64,000 nt of DNA from Roseivivax lentus. Lineage in GTDB: Bacteria; Pseudomonadota; Alphaproteobacteria; Rhodobacterales; Rhodobacteraceae. The stretch spans positions 1 through 64,000 of the forward strand of contig NZ_FTOQ01000010.1 in NCBI RefSeq assembly GCF_900156805.1, read 5' to 3'. The position numbers and the translations under genes were made by a program. Numbering within the stretch: position 1 is the stretch's first letter; every line of letters begins with the position of its first letter. Shown one piece after another: positions 1-8,865 of this stretch. The notes beneath the pieces are model-generated. The model was given only the letters and a program-made list of their open reading frames with translations. It was not told the DNA's origin and did no database searches.

Positions 1-5
1 GCTCT

Positions 6-30
6 CAAATCGCAATATGAAGGCGATTTG
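6..30. repeat. Inverted repeat downstream of the giant operon
   Basis: Arms CAAATCGC (6-13) and GCGATTTG (23-30) pair perfectly around a 9-base loop. The hairpin lies about 130 bases past the stop of the last gene of the minus-strand operon. There is no clear T run on the minus strand after the stem, so it may be a weak or Rho-assisted transcription end, or a processing structure. The rest of 1-162 holds no gene that I can recognise. Confidence 0.35.
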
Positions 31-162
31 TGACCGCCTGAACGGGACACCCAGAAAATGCCTCGGATGGCGCACCCCAACCGAAGCCTTCAGAGGAGAG
101 ATGATGAAACTGAGATAGCGGAAACCGTCGCAACGACCCTTGAGCCATCAGTTCCAGCAGAC

Positions 163-1482
163 TTAACCGTCCTCCGTTCCCTCCTCCTTCCGGATGAAGT
201 CGAACCGCAGCCCAACCCGGTCCGGACGCAGCGCGGCATTCCTGTCGCGGCCGATCCAGACATGCGCGCGTCCATCGGATCCACGGGCGAAGCGGTGCAC
301 GCGCCGCGTCTTCACCCCGTCGGGCGGCACGGTCTCATGATGCAGCCAGGTGCTTTCGGCCACGACCTCTGAGCGATGCTGCGGCGCCTCGCCCGTGGCA
401 TCCGCCTGCGTGCGGCCCCGGCGCAACGCGATATCCCCGGACACTGCCGGAATTTTCGCCGTCTGGCGTGGGACATACGGGATATAGGCGCGCGGCAGAT
501 CGTTCTTGAGCGTGTAGTAATCCCCCGCCTCGTTGGTGCTCAACGTATCGGGCGCGGTTTCCGTACCGGTCTCGTAGGTCTGGCCCGAGATGCGGTCCGT
601 GACCGTCCGCTCATGGGCCCAGACCAGGTTACCGGCCTCGTCACGGCTCCAGGTGACCTCTTCGAGTGCATCGCAATCCACCACCTGAGCTGCGACGTTG
701 GGGATCAGCATCGTGTCATTGCCGAACGCGTCCGCACCCAGCGTGAACAAATTTGTCTGCTCCGCGGGCACCGGGTCAAGTTCCGTGATAACGCCAAAGG
801 AGTCAACCACTTCCACGCGCTCCATACGCCGGACATGACCCGCGCGCATCGGTGCGGGAACGAGGAACCAGTTGCGGATATCGGAATAGAAGAACTCCGG
901 CAGCATCATCGAAAGCACGTTCGGTTCCGGGTCCACCGCGCTGTCGAAATAGGCCGTCCCATCCTCGATGGTCCACCAGCGCGGCTCAGGCGCGCCGGGG
1001 AAGCCGAGCGTGCCCGGGATTGCCTCGAAGAGCGTGTCCGGCGTCTTTGAAAATGCCTGTTTGTCAATCTCTTGCGGGGCGAAGTCGAACCAGTCGAGCG
1101 CCCTTCCGTCATAGTCGGTGACCGAATACCGCATGCCGGGACCCAAAACTTCGAAGCGGTATCCGAGCCGCGCGCTGTCCCAGCTTTGCGGAAGATGCAC
1201 GCCCATCCCCGCAGGCCCGGTTGATTCGGCCTCGACGAGCGCCTCGAGCGGCGCGTCGGGATCGTTGTCGCGCGTGATGTTGCCCGCGCGAATTTGGGTC
1301 AACGGAATGTGCCGCTCGCCGATCAGGACGGCCACGGGCATGCCGCCGCTTTCGCCTTCAAATTCCCCCATTTGCCATTGCCGGGCGAGAAACCACAGTG
1401 GATCGCACAGCCGGGCCTGTAGCGCCTCGGCGATGTCGGGCGAGGTAGAAGAACTTGCAAGCCTCTGAGATTTTGAGCTCAT
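163..1482 (-). CDS. Conserved hypothetical protein, last gene of giant operon
   Basis: A 439-residue protein with no signal peptide or membrane segment. Near its N terminus (about residues 27-46) it has a run with DPLWFLARQWQMGEF. I recall this signature (DPLW..RQWQ.GEF) from uncharacterised proteins of actinobacteria and cyanobacteria encoded beside other giant genes; no function is known to me. The C terminus is charged and ends KEEGTEDG. The ATG overlaps the stop of the upstream 1528-residue gene by four bases (ATGA), so the two should be translationally coupled. It is the distal gene of the six-gene minus-strand operon. Coding is certain from the length, codon use and coupling; function is unknown. 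Confidence 0.85.
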   Translation of the reverse strand: MSSKSQRLASSSTSPDIAEALQARLCDPLWFLARQWQMGEFEGESGGMPVAVLIGERHIPLTQIRAGNITRDNDPDAPLEALVEAESTGPAGMGVHLPQSWDSARLGYRFEVLGPGMRYSVTDYDGRALDWFDFAPQEIDKQAFSKTPDTLFEAIPGTLGFPGAPEPRWWTIEDGTAYFDSAVDPEPNVLSMMLPEFFYSDIRNWFLVPAPMRAGHVRRMERVEVVDSFGVITELDPVPAEQTNLFTLGADAFGNDTMLIPNVAAQVVDCDALEEVTWSRDEAGNLVWAHERTVTDRISGQTYETGTETAPDTLSTNEAGDYYTLKNDLPRAYIPYVPRQTAKIPAVSGDIALRRGRTQADATGEAPQHRSEVVAESTWLHHETVPPDGVKTRRVHRFARGSDGRAHVWIGRDRNAALRPDRVGLRFDFIRKEEGTEDG

Positions 1483-4400
1483 TTTCCACCTCGCTTGCCG
1501 GAGAAGAGGCCGGCCTCATGCAGTCCGCTTGCCGCCATGCCGACGCCCTCGCCCGCGGCCGATCGCTCGAAGCGGCCCGCGATGCGGGAAGGTGGGCCGA
1601 CATTCAGCCGCGCCTCACGGGTTGGAATGCGGAACACCGACGCGGCGCCCTGCCCCTTGCCCTCGACGACGTTGGAGCCCGGCAGGATCGACGTTTCCAG
1701 CATGGTGTCCTGCGTTGTCATCGCGCGGATCCGCGTCCATGTGACGAGATCGCGGACCAGATGCGCCACGCTGTCAGCGGTCCAGTCGGGCGCGTCGCGA
1801 GACGGCGGCACCCCCAGAAGAAGCGCGTTCGCGGCCTCGGCCTGCGGCGCGTCGTAATGCAGGGCCAGGGTCGCGTTCTGGACACGGGAGGGACGCTTTT
1901 CCGTCCACTCATCAATGGTATACCCGGCGAAGTTCACCTGTTGGGTGAAGCTTCTGGGGGCACCGATGATCCGCGCGAAATGGTGTTTGCGCGGGGCCTG
2001 CGCCTCGTCGCGGAGATCGTCGCGCGCGGCGGTCGCGGTGGGCGTCGCCGCATGATCGATGCCGGGACGCAATTCCAGCTCCGGCATCATCTCACCCAGC
2101 GTCAGAAGCGGCGCGAGGCTTTTGCGCATGGACACCCAGGGCGCCAGCCCCTCATCGAGATGGCGCGGCTCCTCGTACGCCGGCCGCGTGGCCTCCACAT
2201 GCGGAAAACGGACCGAAACCGGGAATTTGTCGCGACCCAGAAGCATCTGCAACGCGGCGATCTCGGCGTCGAGCGCAGCGCGGAGCGCCCCTTCGGTGTC
2301 GTCGTCCGGGCCCTGCCCGGTCTTCCGCGCAGCCGATTGCCGCTGCGCAAGCGTTTCGATCAACCGCGTCACGGCCTCTTCCATCTCCAGCCGGTCGGTC
2401 GCCAGCCGGTCCGGGGTCAGGAATGGCAGCTTCGCCCCGGGCATCAGGACCGCGACCCGGGTGAGCCGTTCGTTGAACCGCGCACATTGCCGCCAAAGCT
2501 CCGGCGGGCCGCCGGGCGACGCGGGATCGTGCGCGCCATCGCCGAAGAGACCCGCGTCGAAATCATCGAAGAATTGCCCGCGTTGACGGTCGAGGCGTTT
2601 GAGATTCTCGCGCAGACGCGTCTCGAGCGCCGTGCGGCGGCCGCGCAGGGCAGCCAGCGCGGAGCGCCAGGCGGGCAGGAAATCGGCCTCGGTCACGGGT
2701 ATGTCGTGACGCCCGATCGGTTGCCAATCGGAGGGCTCCAGCCGGCGCGCCCGGCGCAGCATGCCGGCGACCTCGCGCGCCCGGCGATGCCATTCGGCCA
2801 ACGGGGTGCCGCTCGGATGGTGATGCAGGGTGACGCGATGAGCGCCGGATGACCGCAACCCGTCGGCATCGAAGGCCGCGAATTGCGCGCGGGTCTCGGG
2901 GTCCCGCGTATTCGCCATGACATTCAAGGCCGCGGCGATTGCGCGCCGTTCCAGGGCCTCTTCGGACGAGAAAAGAAGCTCTATTTCAGGCAGATAGAAG
3001 GTTTCCTTGAAGGACAGGACAACCTCCGTCGCGGGTCGATTCTCCGACAATGTTTCGATCCGGACCGCAACGCCGTCCTCGCCTCTGCGTGACAACGCCT
3101 TCCGCGCGAGGCTCGCAAGATCGGGATCGGCCTCCGCGAGCAAGCCCGCAGGTGTCGGGGTGGCCGCGTCCATGTCGCCGAGCGTCGGATCCCCGGTCTC
3201 GGCCGCGGTTGCCCTGGTCGGCGCCGGGGTCAAAGCCAGCATCACCCGATGCTCCGAGGCGTGGGCAGGACGCTGTGAGCCGATGAATTCCGGCCGCTCG
3301 GGCACCGGACCGCCGGACAGAACATCGAGCCAGGCCGCCGCCCGTTCTGAGGCGCCGCGCGCGCGCTGATAGACCGCCTCTGCCATGACCAGATCGCTCA
3401 GCGCATCGAGCGCCTCGGACAGCCGGTCATGCAGCGCCCGGTCGCTGGCCGGGGCAGCGGGCCGGGGGGCGGATACGAAGGCCAGCCCGTCGAAGACATT
3501 GGCGATGGCGGGCCTGCGCCCCTGCCCGGCCCTGTCTGCACTGGCCGCATTGACGAAGGGAAAGTTATGGCGCAGGGGCAGGATGCGCATACTGGCCTCG
3601 CGGTCGCGCAAGCTGCGTTCGCCCAGAAGCCCGAGCGCCGCGCCGAGCGGCATTCCCACCCGTAACCGGTCCAGAAGGTCGAGCCCGAGCCGCACGCGCG
3701 GCGCGCTGAGATCGATGTCGAAGGCCCCGCTGTCGCCGTGCCGCATGCGCGCCGAATGCAGCACCGCCGCCGCCGTGGCCTGCGCCGGTGTCGGGGCTTG
3801 CAGAAAATGTCCGATCTGTCCGCATTTCGTCTTCGCGCGGTTTTCCTCTGCCTCGGCGTTGTCGCGCCTGAGCGCGAGCAATCCATAATAGCCCAGCCGC
3901 AGCGGTGCGGGGGCGACGTCCGGGTCCTTTTCCGCGTCGGCGCGCAGACCTGCCAGTTTCATCTGAGAAATCCCGGTGATCCAGGCGTCGAGCCGGAACT
4001 GGAACAGGTCGACCACTTCCAGCATCAGCGCCTCGAGCTGCGCCACACCGTCTTCGCGGTCGGCCAGCACCTTGAGGGTGCGCAACGCTGCGGTGAAGCG
4101 GTCTGCCAGCGGGTTGAGAAACGCCCGCGTCTGCGGCGTGAGACCGGGGAAGCGCTGGCCCGGATCGGTCCCGGCAATGCCCGAAAGCGAGCGCGCCTGC
4201 GTCCAGTCGATCGCGGTCCGCACTCCGCCCGGCAGCGTCGTCACGACCGCGTCGAGCTTCGACAGCCGGTCGAGCACGAAGTCCACATCGCCCTCGGCCC
4301 GGACCATCTGGAAGCGGAAATTCCGCGTCAGCGACCGCCGGATGAGCCGGTAGAGCAGCGGCGTCTTCCGGTCGGAGGCGTCAGGATCGTCGAGATCGTC

Positions 4401-6065
4401 GATATCCTCCTCCAGAAGGCGGCTCAGATAGGCCGAGGGGTGATCGCCCGCATCCGGCCCCGCCACGTATGCGCAATCCAGCATCAGGGGCGTGTCGTCC
4501 TCCTCGCCGTCTTCCGTCTGGTAGATCTCGATCCGGCGCCCGGTGGCGTAGGATTGCAGGATCGCCTCCAGCTTTTCCGCCGCATCCGGGTCTTCGGGAT
4601 GGATGCGGGGCGTGGTGATCTCGCTTTCGGCGGCCATCACCCCGCCCAGCAGCGCGCCGAAGACCTGCGTGGTGGCGGCGACCTGCGCCTGATCGGCATC
4701 GGGGATGTCCTTTGCGGCGAAACCCGCCATCGGCGCCAGCGGCACGATTCCGTAGGCATTGTCGCCAAACCGCATCGGCGCATGGTAGCCGCGCGGGATG
4801 AAATGCTCGGCCACGGCGGCGATAAAGGCGGTTTCGGGCATGTCCCGAAGCTGGCTCGTGCCGTCGAGCTTGTCATCCAGCAGCACCGGACCGATCAGCG
4901 TGATCATCGCCGACGCGGCACCGCGATGGTCGATGGCCGCATCGGGCACCTGTGACAGCCGCTGTTCGGAAATGCCGAGCGCCTCGGCAAGATCGGTTGC
5001 GGCTAGGCCCGGTTTTTCGAACACACCCTCCTCGAAGGCGAAGCGGTCCGGTCCGTCCTTCAGGGGCGCCGTGGCCGACGCGGAAAAGCCTGTCGTGACC
5101 TCGCCCGCGTTGTTGGTGGCATCGTGGCTGCGCAGGAAGGCCAAGGCATCGTTGGCGGTGGCATCCTCGAGGAAGGCCTCGATCTCGGCCCGGCCATCCT
5201 CGCCCGAGAGGCCCACCGCGATCAGCCAGTCGGCAGAACTGGCCAGCGCCACGGGGTCGGGCGCATCGAGCCGCAGGCCCATCCCCGCCGCGATGGCGAT
5301 GTCGAAATCGGTCAACCAACTGCGGCTGTCGATCAGGCCCGGCGCGTAGGACAGAGCGTTGGGCTTGTCGGGGCCGCCGCGGTCGATCACGCCACCCGTG
5401 GCCAGGTGTTTCACGTCCCGGCCGATCAGCGCGAAGACGGCCACGCGGCGCGGCAATCCGCAGATGCGTCCGTTGCGCAGATCGGGATCGTCGCGGTCCC
5501 GGTCGAGCACGGCGCGGTTGCGCCAGAGCCATGTCGCGCGTGCAGCGCCGCCCACATCGGCACAGAACGCGTCCCAGGCATTCCGGGTCTCGGGTCGGCT
5601 CATCCGCGGGAAGTCGCCGCGATGCTCTAAGGCCTCGAAGGTGGCGAGCGCGGCGCGGTCGGTGTCGGAGGGCAAGGCGATGCCACGCTCGGCGAAATTT
5701 CCGTCGGGAAACCAGCGGAACCAGATCGCGCCACCGGGGCCCGCGCGGAACGTCTCGCGCTCGGGCGTGCCGTCACGGCTGCGGCGCAGGACCGTCGCCG
5801 CTTCGCCGGCCCCGAAGCGGCGCATCTCGAGCCGCATGGGCATCAGAAGGATGGGACCGGCAGGGGTCTTGCGGTCTTCGCGCGCGGTGCCGTCCTGCCG
5901 GCGCCCGCCGCCGCGGCGACCGTTGCCGTCACCGCCCGGAGGACCGCCGTCACCGCCGCCTCGGCGGCCTTCCTCCTCACCACGTCGGCGCCCGCTGCCA
6001 TCGCCGCCTCTGCGGCTCCCGCCACCGCCACCGCCGCCGCGCCGTCTGCCCGGTTCAACGCCCAT
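1479..6065 (-). CDS. Giant hypothetical protein, 1528 residues, Gly/Arg-rich N terminus
   Basis: I chose the ATG at 6065 because it overlaps the end of the upstream gene by 11 bases; the open frame continues upstream only as a shadow of that gene. Residues about 5-65 are low complexity (RRRGGGGGGG, GSGRRRGEEEGRR and similar), like a flexible, possibly nucleic-acid- or surface-binding tail. A segment follows that looks folded, mixed alpha/beta and rich in Asp, Ala and Arg. No transmembrane segment or signal peptide is visible, and I recognise no enzymatic motif. It sits between the 932-residue and 439-residue genes and is coupled to both. Function is unknown; a structural or scaffolding role is a guess based on size and company. 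Confidence 0.85.
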   Translation of the reverse strand: MGVEPGRRRGGGGGGGSRRGGDGSGRRRGEEEGRRGGGDGGPPGGDGNGRRGGGRRQDGTAREDRKTPAGPILLMPMRLEMRRFGAGEAATVLRRSRDGTPERETFRAGPGGAIWFRWFPDGNFAERGIALPSDTDRAALATFEALEHRGDFPRMSRPETRNAWDAFCADVGGAARATWLWRNRAVLDRDRDDPDLRNGRICGLPRRVAVFALIGRDVKHLATGGVIDRGGPDKPNALSYAPGLIDSRSWLTDFDIAIAAGMGLRLDAPDPVALASSADWLIAVGLSGEDGRAEIEAFLEDATANDALAFLRSHDATNNAGEVTTGFSASATAPLKDGPDRFAFEEGVFEKPGLAATDLAEALGISEQRLSQVPDAAIDHRGAASAMITLIGPVLLDDKLDGTSQLRDMPETAFIAAVAEHFIPRGYHAPMRFGDNAYGIVPLAPMAGFAAKDIPDADQAQVAATTQVFGALLGGVMAAESEITTPRIHPEDPDAAEKLEAILQSYATGRRIEIYQTEDGEEDDTPLMLDCAYVAGPDAGDHPSAYLSRLLEEDIDDLDDPDASDRKTPLLYRLIRRSLTRNFRFQMVRAEGDVDFVLDRLSKLDAVVTTLPGGVRTAIDWTQARSLSGIAGTDPGQRFPGLTPQTRAFLNPLADRFTAALRTLKVLADREDGVAQLEALMLEVVDLFQFRLDAWITGISQMKLAGLRADAEKDPDVAPAPLRLGYYGLLALRRDNAEAEENRAKTKCGQIGHFLQAPTPAQATAAAVLHSARMRHGDSGAFDIDLSAPRVRLGLDLLDRLRVGMPLGAALGLLGERSLRDREASMRILPLRHNFPFVNAASADRAGQGRRPAIANVFDGLAFVSAPRPAAPASDRALHDRLSEALDALSDLVMAEAVYQRARGASERAAAWLDVLSGGPVPERPEFIGSQRPAHASEHRVMLALTPAPTRATAAETGDPTLGDMDAATPTPAGLLAEADPDLASLARKALSRRGEDGVAVRIETLSENRPATEVVLSFKETFYLPEIELLFSSEEALERRAIAAALNVMANTRDPETRAQFAAFDADGLRSSGAHRVTLHHHPSGTPLAEWHRRAREVAGMLRRARRLEPSDWQPIGRHDIPVTEADFLPAWRSALAALRGRRTALETRLRENLKRLDRQRGQFFDDFDAGLFGDGAHDPASPGGPPELWRQCARFNERLTRVAVLMPGAKLPFLTPDRLATDRLEMEEAVTRLIETLAQRQSAARKTGQGPDDDTEGALRAALDAEIAALQMLLGRDKFPVSVRFPHVEATRPAYEEPRHLDEGLAPWVSMRKSLAPLLTLGEMMPELELRPGIDHAATPTATAARDDLRDEAQAPRKHHFARIIGAPRSFTQQVNFAGYTIDEWTEKRPSRVQNATLALHYDAPQAEAANALLLGVPPSRDAPDWTADSVAHLVRDLVTWTRIRAMTTQDTMLETSILPGSNVVEGKGQGAASVFRIPTREARLNVGPPSRIAGRFERSAAGEGVGMAASGLHEAGLFSGKRGGK

Positions 6066-8853
6066 CGAACACCCCCTTGAACGGAACCACGGCTGCCACC
6101 GGTTTCTGCCAGTAAGAGCGCGCAATGGTCGCCGAATTGCGCTCGAGCCCCCAGAGATCGAGGTCCGACCCCGCGGGCTTCCGCAGCGTCTGGTCGGAGA
6201 CGATGTAGTCCGACGGCCCCCGGTGCAGATCCGCAAAGCCCAGCTCGTCCCAGTCCTCGAGCCGTCCGGGATTGCGCGTCTCGGCCGTCAGGCCCCCCGG
6301 GCCCGCACCTTGCCGGTCCAGCACGCGCATGCGCCGGACGCTCAGGCTGCCTACGTCGAGGCCGAAGCGCAGCCGCCCTGCGGGCTCCATGATGACGAAG
6401 AAGGCGCGGTCGATACGGCTGGGATCGGTCAGGAAATCGAGCCCGATATCGAAGCCGTAATAGGCCAGCGTCGGGCTCAGCTTGCCGCTGAAGGACGGCA
6501 GGGTCGGGGCCCGTTTCGGTTTCGGCGTCCAGACGCCGTCCTCGTCGGAGATGTCGATGCGCAGGATCGGCTCATCGAGCTTGCGCACCACGGCACCCTT
6601 GATGAGCACCACGAGATTGGCGTTGCCGTTGGGGTTCACCGGGCTCGACTGCTGGCCCAGCAGTTTCTGCCAATCGGTGATCGGCCCGATATCGTCATGC
6701 GCGGCCTGGTGATCCGGCAGGCCCCGGTTCCAGAACCGCGTGAGCGGCGTGCCGCGCATGTCGGTCGGAAATCCCCGCCAGCGCAATTCGCCGTTCATCT
6801 CGTGATTGGCGCCCAGCATCAGCGCCTCGATGAAGGCTCGGTTTTCCTCGAAGAAGGCTACGGTGTTGTCGGGCATGTCACGCACGCCCGCCATCAGCGC
6901 CGAGGGCTCTCGGGCGATCATGTACTCGACCAGCGGCACCGGCAGGCGCGGCGCGCGATAGAGAATGCCGCCCGCCTCGGCCTCAGCCTGGCTGCGGCCG
7001 GTGACCCGGAAGGCCGCCTTCAGGCCCGGCAGCGCGTCGAGGCGCTGGACCAGCACGTCGCGCAGCGGTGCGGTCTCGAAGGTGGTCACGCGGACGGCGA
7101 TGCTGCGCCGGGCGGGCAGCCGCGTTTCCTGCGTCTGGCGGAGTGCACCACCCTGCCCCAGCCGGTCCAGCGCGATGCGCCGGTCGCGCCCGGCAATATG
7201 ACGCTCGACCTCCCGCAGGCGCGAGCACTTGCGCACCGTGCCTGCCGCCGTCGCATCGCGGGCTCCGGGGATCGCGGGGGCGCGCAGCGCAAGCCCTGCC
7301 CCTGCCGGATTGCAGGTCTGCACCCGCGCGCCCACCCGGCGCAGATCGCGGCTGGCATAGGCGGGCGGCGCGCCGCTTTCCGCAAGAAAGCCCCCCACGC
7401 TCGTCCCGGCCTCGAACCCGATCCCCGCGCCCGCCGCCATGCCATCCTGCCGCCTTGCATAGGGCGTGAAGGGTTCGGCCAGCACGAGACCCACGTCGGG
7501 CGGCAGCTTGGCGAAGCGGCGGGCATTGGTGCGGGCCACCAGCACCGCCGCCGTCTCGAGGCGGTGCAGCAGGCGATTGGTCTCGACGATCTCTGGATAT
7601 TGCCTCCAGGCCGCCTGCATCAGCTCTTCCTGGTGGTCGCGGATGCAGGCGGCGCCGAGTTGGGCCGCGACGCGAAAGCGGGGGTCGAGGTTCACCATCT
7701 CGACCCAGCGCGCGACATCGGTGCGCAGGCGCGGCGCGTCGAGATAGCCAAAGCCATAGGGCGGAAAGGCGACGAGCGGGTCCTCGTCGGCATCGTCCTC
7801 GGCTGTGTCCTCGCCGGTCAGATGCCGGGCCAGCAGCGCCTCTTCTTCCCGCGTGGGGCCGGTTTCGCCGTCGATCACCTGGTTCAGGACGGCGGCCATC
7901 GCCGCTTGCATGGCCTCGGGCGCGTCGCTCGGGCCGGCGCGATGACCGGTCGGCATCAGCGCCTTCTCGGCATCGGTCTCGCCCGCCTTGGGAAAGGCGC
8001 GGCGAAAATAGCCCGGATGGTCGAGGCGGAAGGGCTCCGCCTCGGCCAGCCTGTCGGCCTCCGTATCGTCGAGCGAGCGCAGCTGCTCGAGCAGCGCCTC
8101 GAGGTTCAGACCCTCATCGGTGCGGAACGACGAGGAGGCGTAGAAGGGCAGCGTCACCGGCCCGCCCTGCCCCGTATCCCAGGCCAGCGCCGCAGGACCG
8201 GCATCGTCCGGCGCGGGATCGAGCCCGAGGCCCGCGCGGCGCCCGGTCTCAAAGGCAGGCACGACAAACAGGCTGTAGCGCGTCAGCGGCGCAAGCTTGC
8301 GCGGGCAGAGAAGCCGCGCGAAGGCCTGATCGGGATCGTCCCGCAGCGCCTGCGTGGCCGCCGCCTCGTCTTGGGGCGAATTGAGCTGCACATGCGCGAA
8401 GGCCCAGCGATCCGCGAGCGGCGGCAGCGAGGCCGCGGCGTCATGGACCTGCACGCGCAGGCAGGGCGCCGTGCCCCGCCCGAGCGCCTGGAACTCGTCG
8501 TCCCGCAGCGCGATCAGCACGAGCCAGGGCGCGGGCCGGTCGTGATCGCCATCGCCCAGAGCAAAGCGCCATGGCAGATCGGGCGCGCGGAACTCGACGA
8601 AGGGAAAGTAATCCGGCTCGAAATCGGTGACGCCGAGCGGCGGCTCGAAGCGGGCGATCTCGTCCGGATTGATGCCGATCACGTCGCCCGGACCGCGAAA
8701 GCGCGCGTCGATGGGCACCGAGGTATCCTCGCCCGCCCTGTCCGACGCGATATCGACCTCGAAACGCGCGACGAGTCGGCCATCGTCTGCGACCTCGGCC
8801 TCCGCCACGGCGCCAAGGCGCAGGTTCGGAAAGAAGCGGAAGGCGTTGGGCAT
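6055..8853 (-). CDS. Giant hypothetical protein, 932 residues
   Basis: Fourth gene of the operon. The ATG at 8853 has a GGAGG ribosome-binding site inside the 12-base gap after the upstream stop. The N terminus (FRFFPNLRLGAV) and the first 200 residues look beta-rich; the rest mixes helical and beta stretches. There is no signal peptide and no transmembrane helix. I do not recognise a family. Proteins of this size in a row of coupled genes are usual for multi-subunit extracellular or phage-tail-like assemblies, but no tail, sheath or baseplate motif is visible here, so this remains inference. Confidence 0.85.
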   Translation of the reverse strand: MPNAFRFFPNLRLGAVAEAEVADDGRLVARFEVDIASDRAGEDTSVPIDARFRGPGDVIGINPDEIARFEPPLGVTDFEPDYFPFVEFRAPDLPWRFALGDGDHDRPAPWLVLIALRDDEFQALGRGTAPCLRVQVHDAAASLPPLADRWAFAHVQLNSPQDEAAATQALRDDPDQAFARLLCPRKLAPLTRYSLFVVPAFETGRRAGLGLDPAPDDAGPAALAWDTGQGGPVTLPFYASSSFRTDEGLNLEALLEQLRSLDDTEADRLAEAEPFRLDHPGYFRRAFPKAGETDAEKALMPTGHRAGPSDAPEAMQAAMAAVLNQVIDGETGPTREEEALLARHLTGEDTAEDDADEDPLVAFPPYGFGYLDAPRLRTDVARWVEMVNLDPRFRVAAQLGAACIRDHQEELMQAAWRQYPEIVETNRLLHRLETAAVLVARTNARRFAKLPPDVGLVLAEPFTPYARRQDGMAAGAGIGFEAGTSVGGFLAESGAPPAYASRDLRRVGARVQTCNPAGAGLALRAPAIPGARDATAAGTVRKCSRLREVERHIAGRDRRIALDRLGQGGALRQTQETRLPARRSIAVRVTTFETAPLRDVLVQRLDALPGLKAAFRVTGRSQAEAEAGGILYRAPRLPVPLVEYMIAREPSALMAGVRDMPDNTVAFFEENRAFIEALMLGANHEMNGELRWRGFPTDMRGTPLTRFWNRGLPDHQAAHDDIGPITDWQKLLGQQSSPVNPNGNANLVVLIKGAVVRKLDEPILRIDISDEDGVWTPKPKRAPTLPSFSGKLSPTLAYYGFDIGLDFLTDPSRIDRAFFVIMEPAGRLRFGLDVGSLSVRRMRVLDRQGAGPGGLTAETRNPGRLEDWDELGFADLHRGPSDYIVSDQTLRKPAGSDLDLWGLERNSATIARSYWQKPVAAVVPFKGVFDGR

Positions 8854-8865
8854 CGGGCGTCCTCC

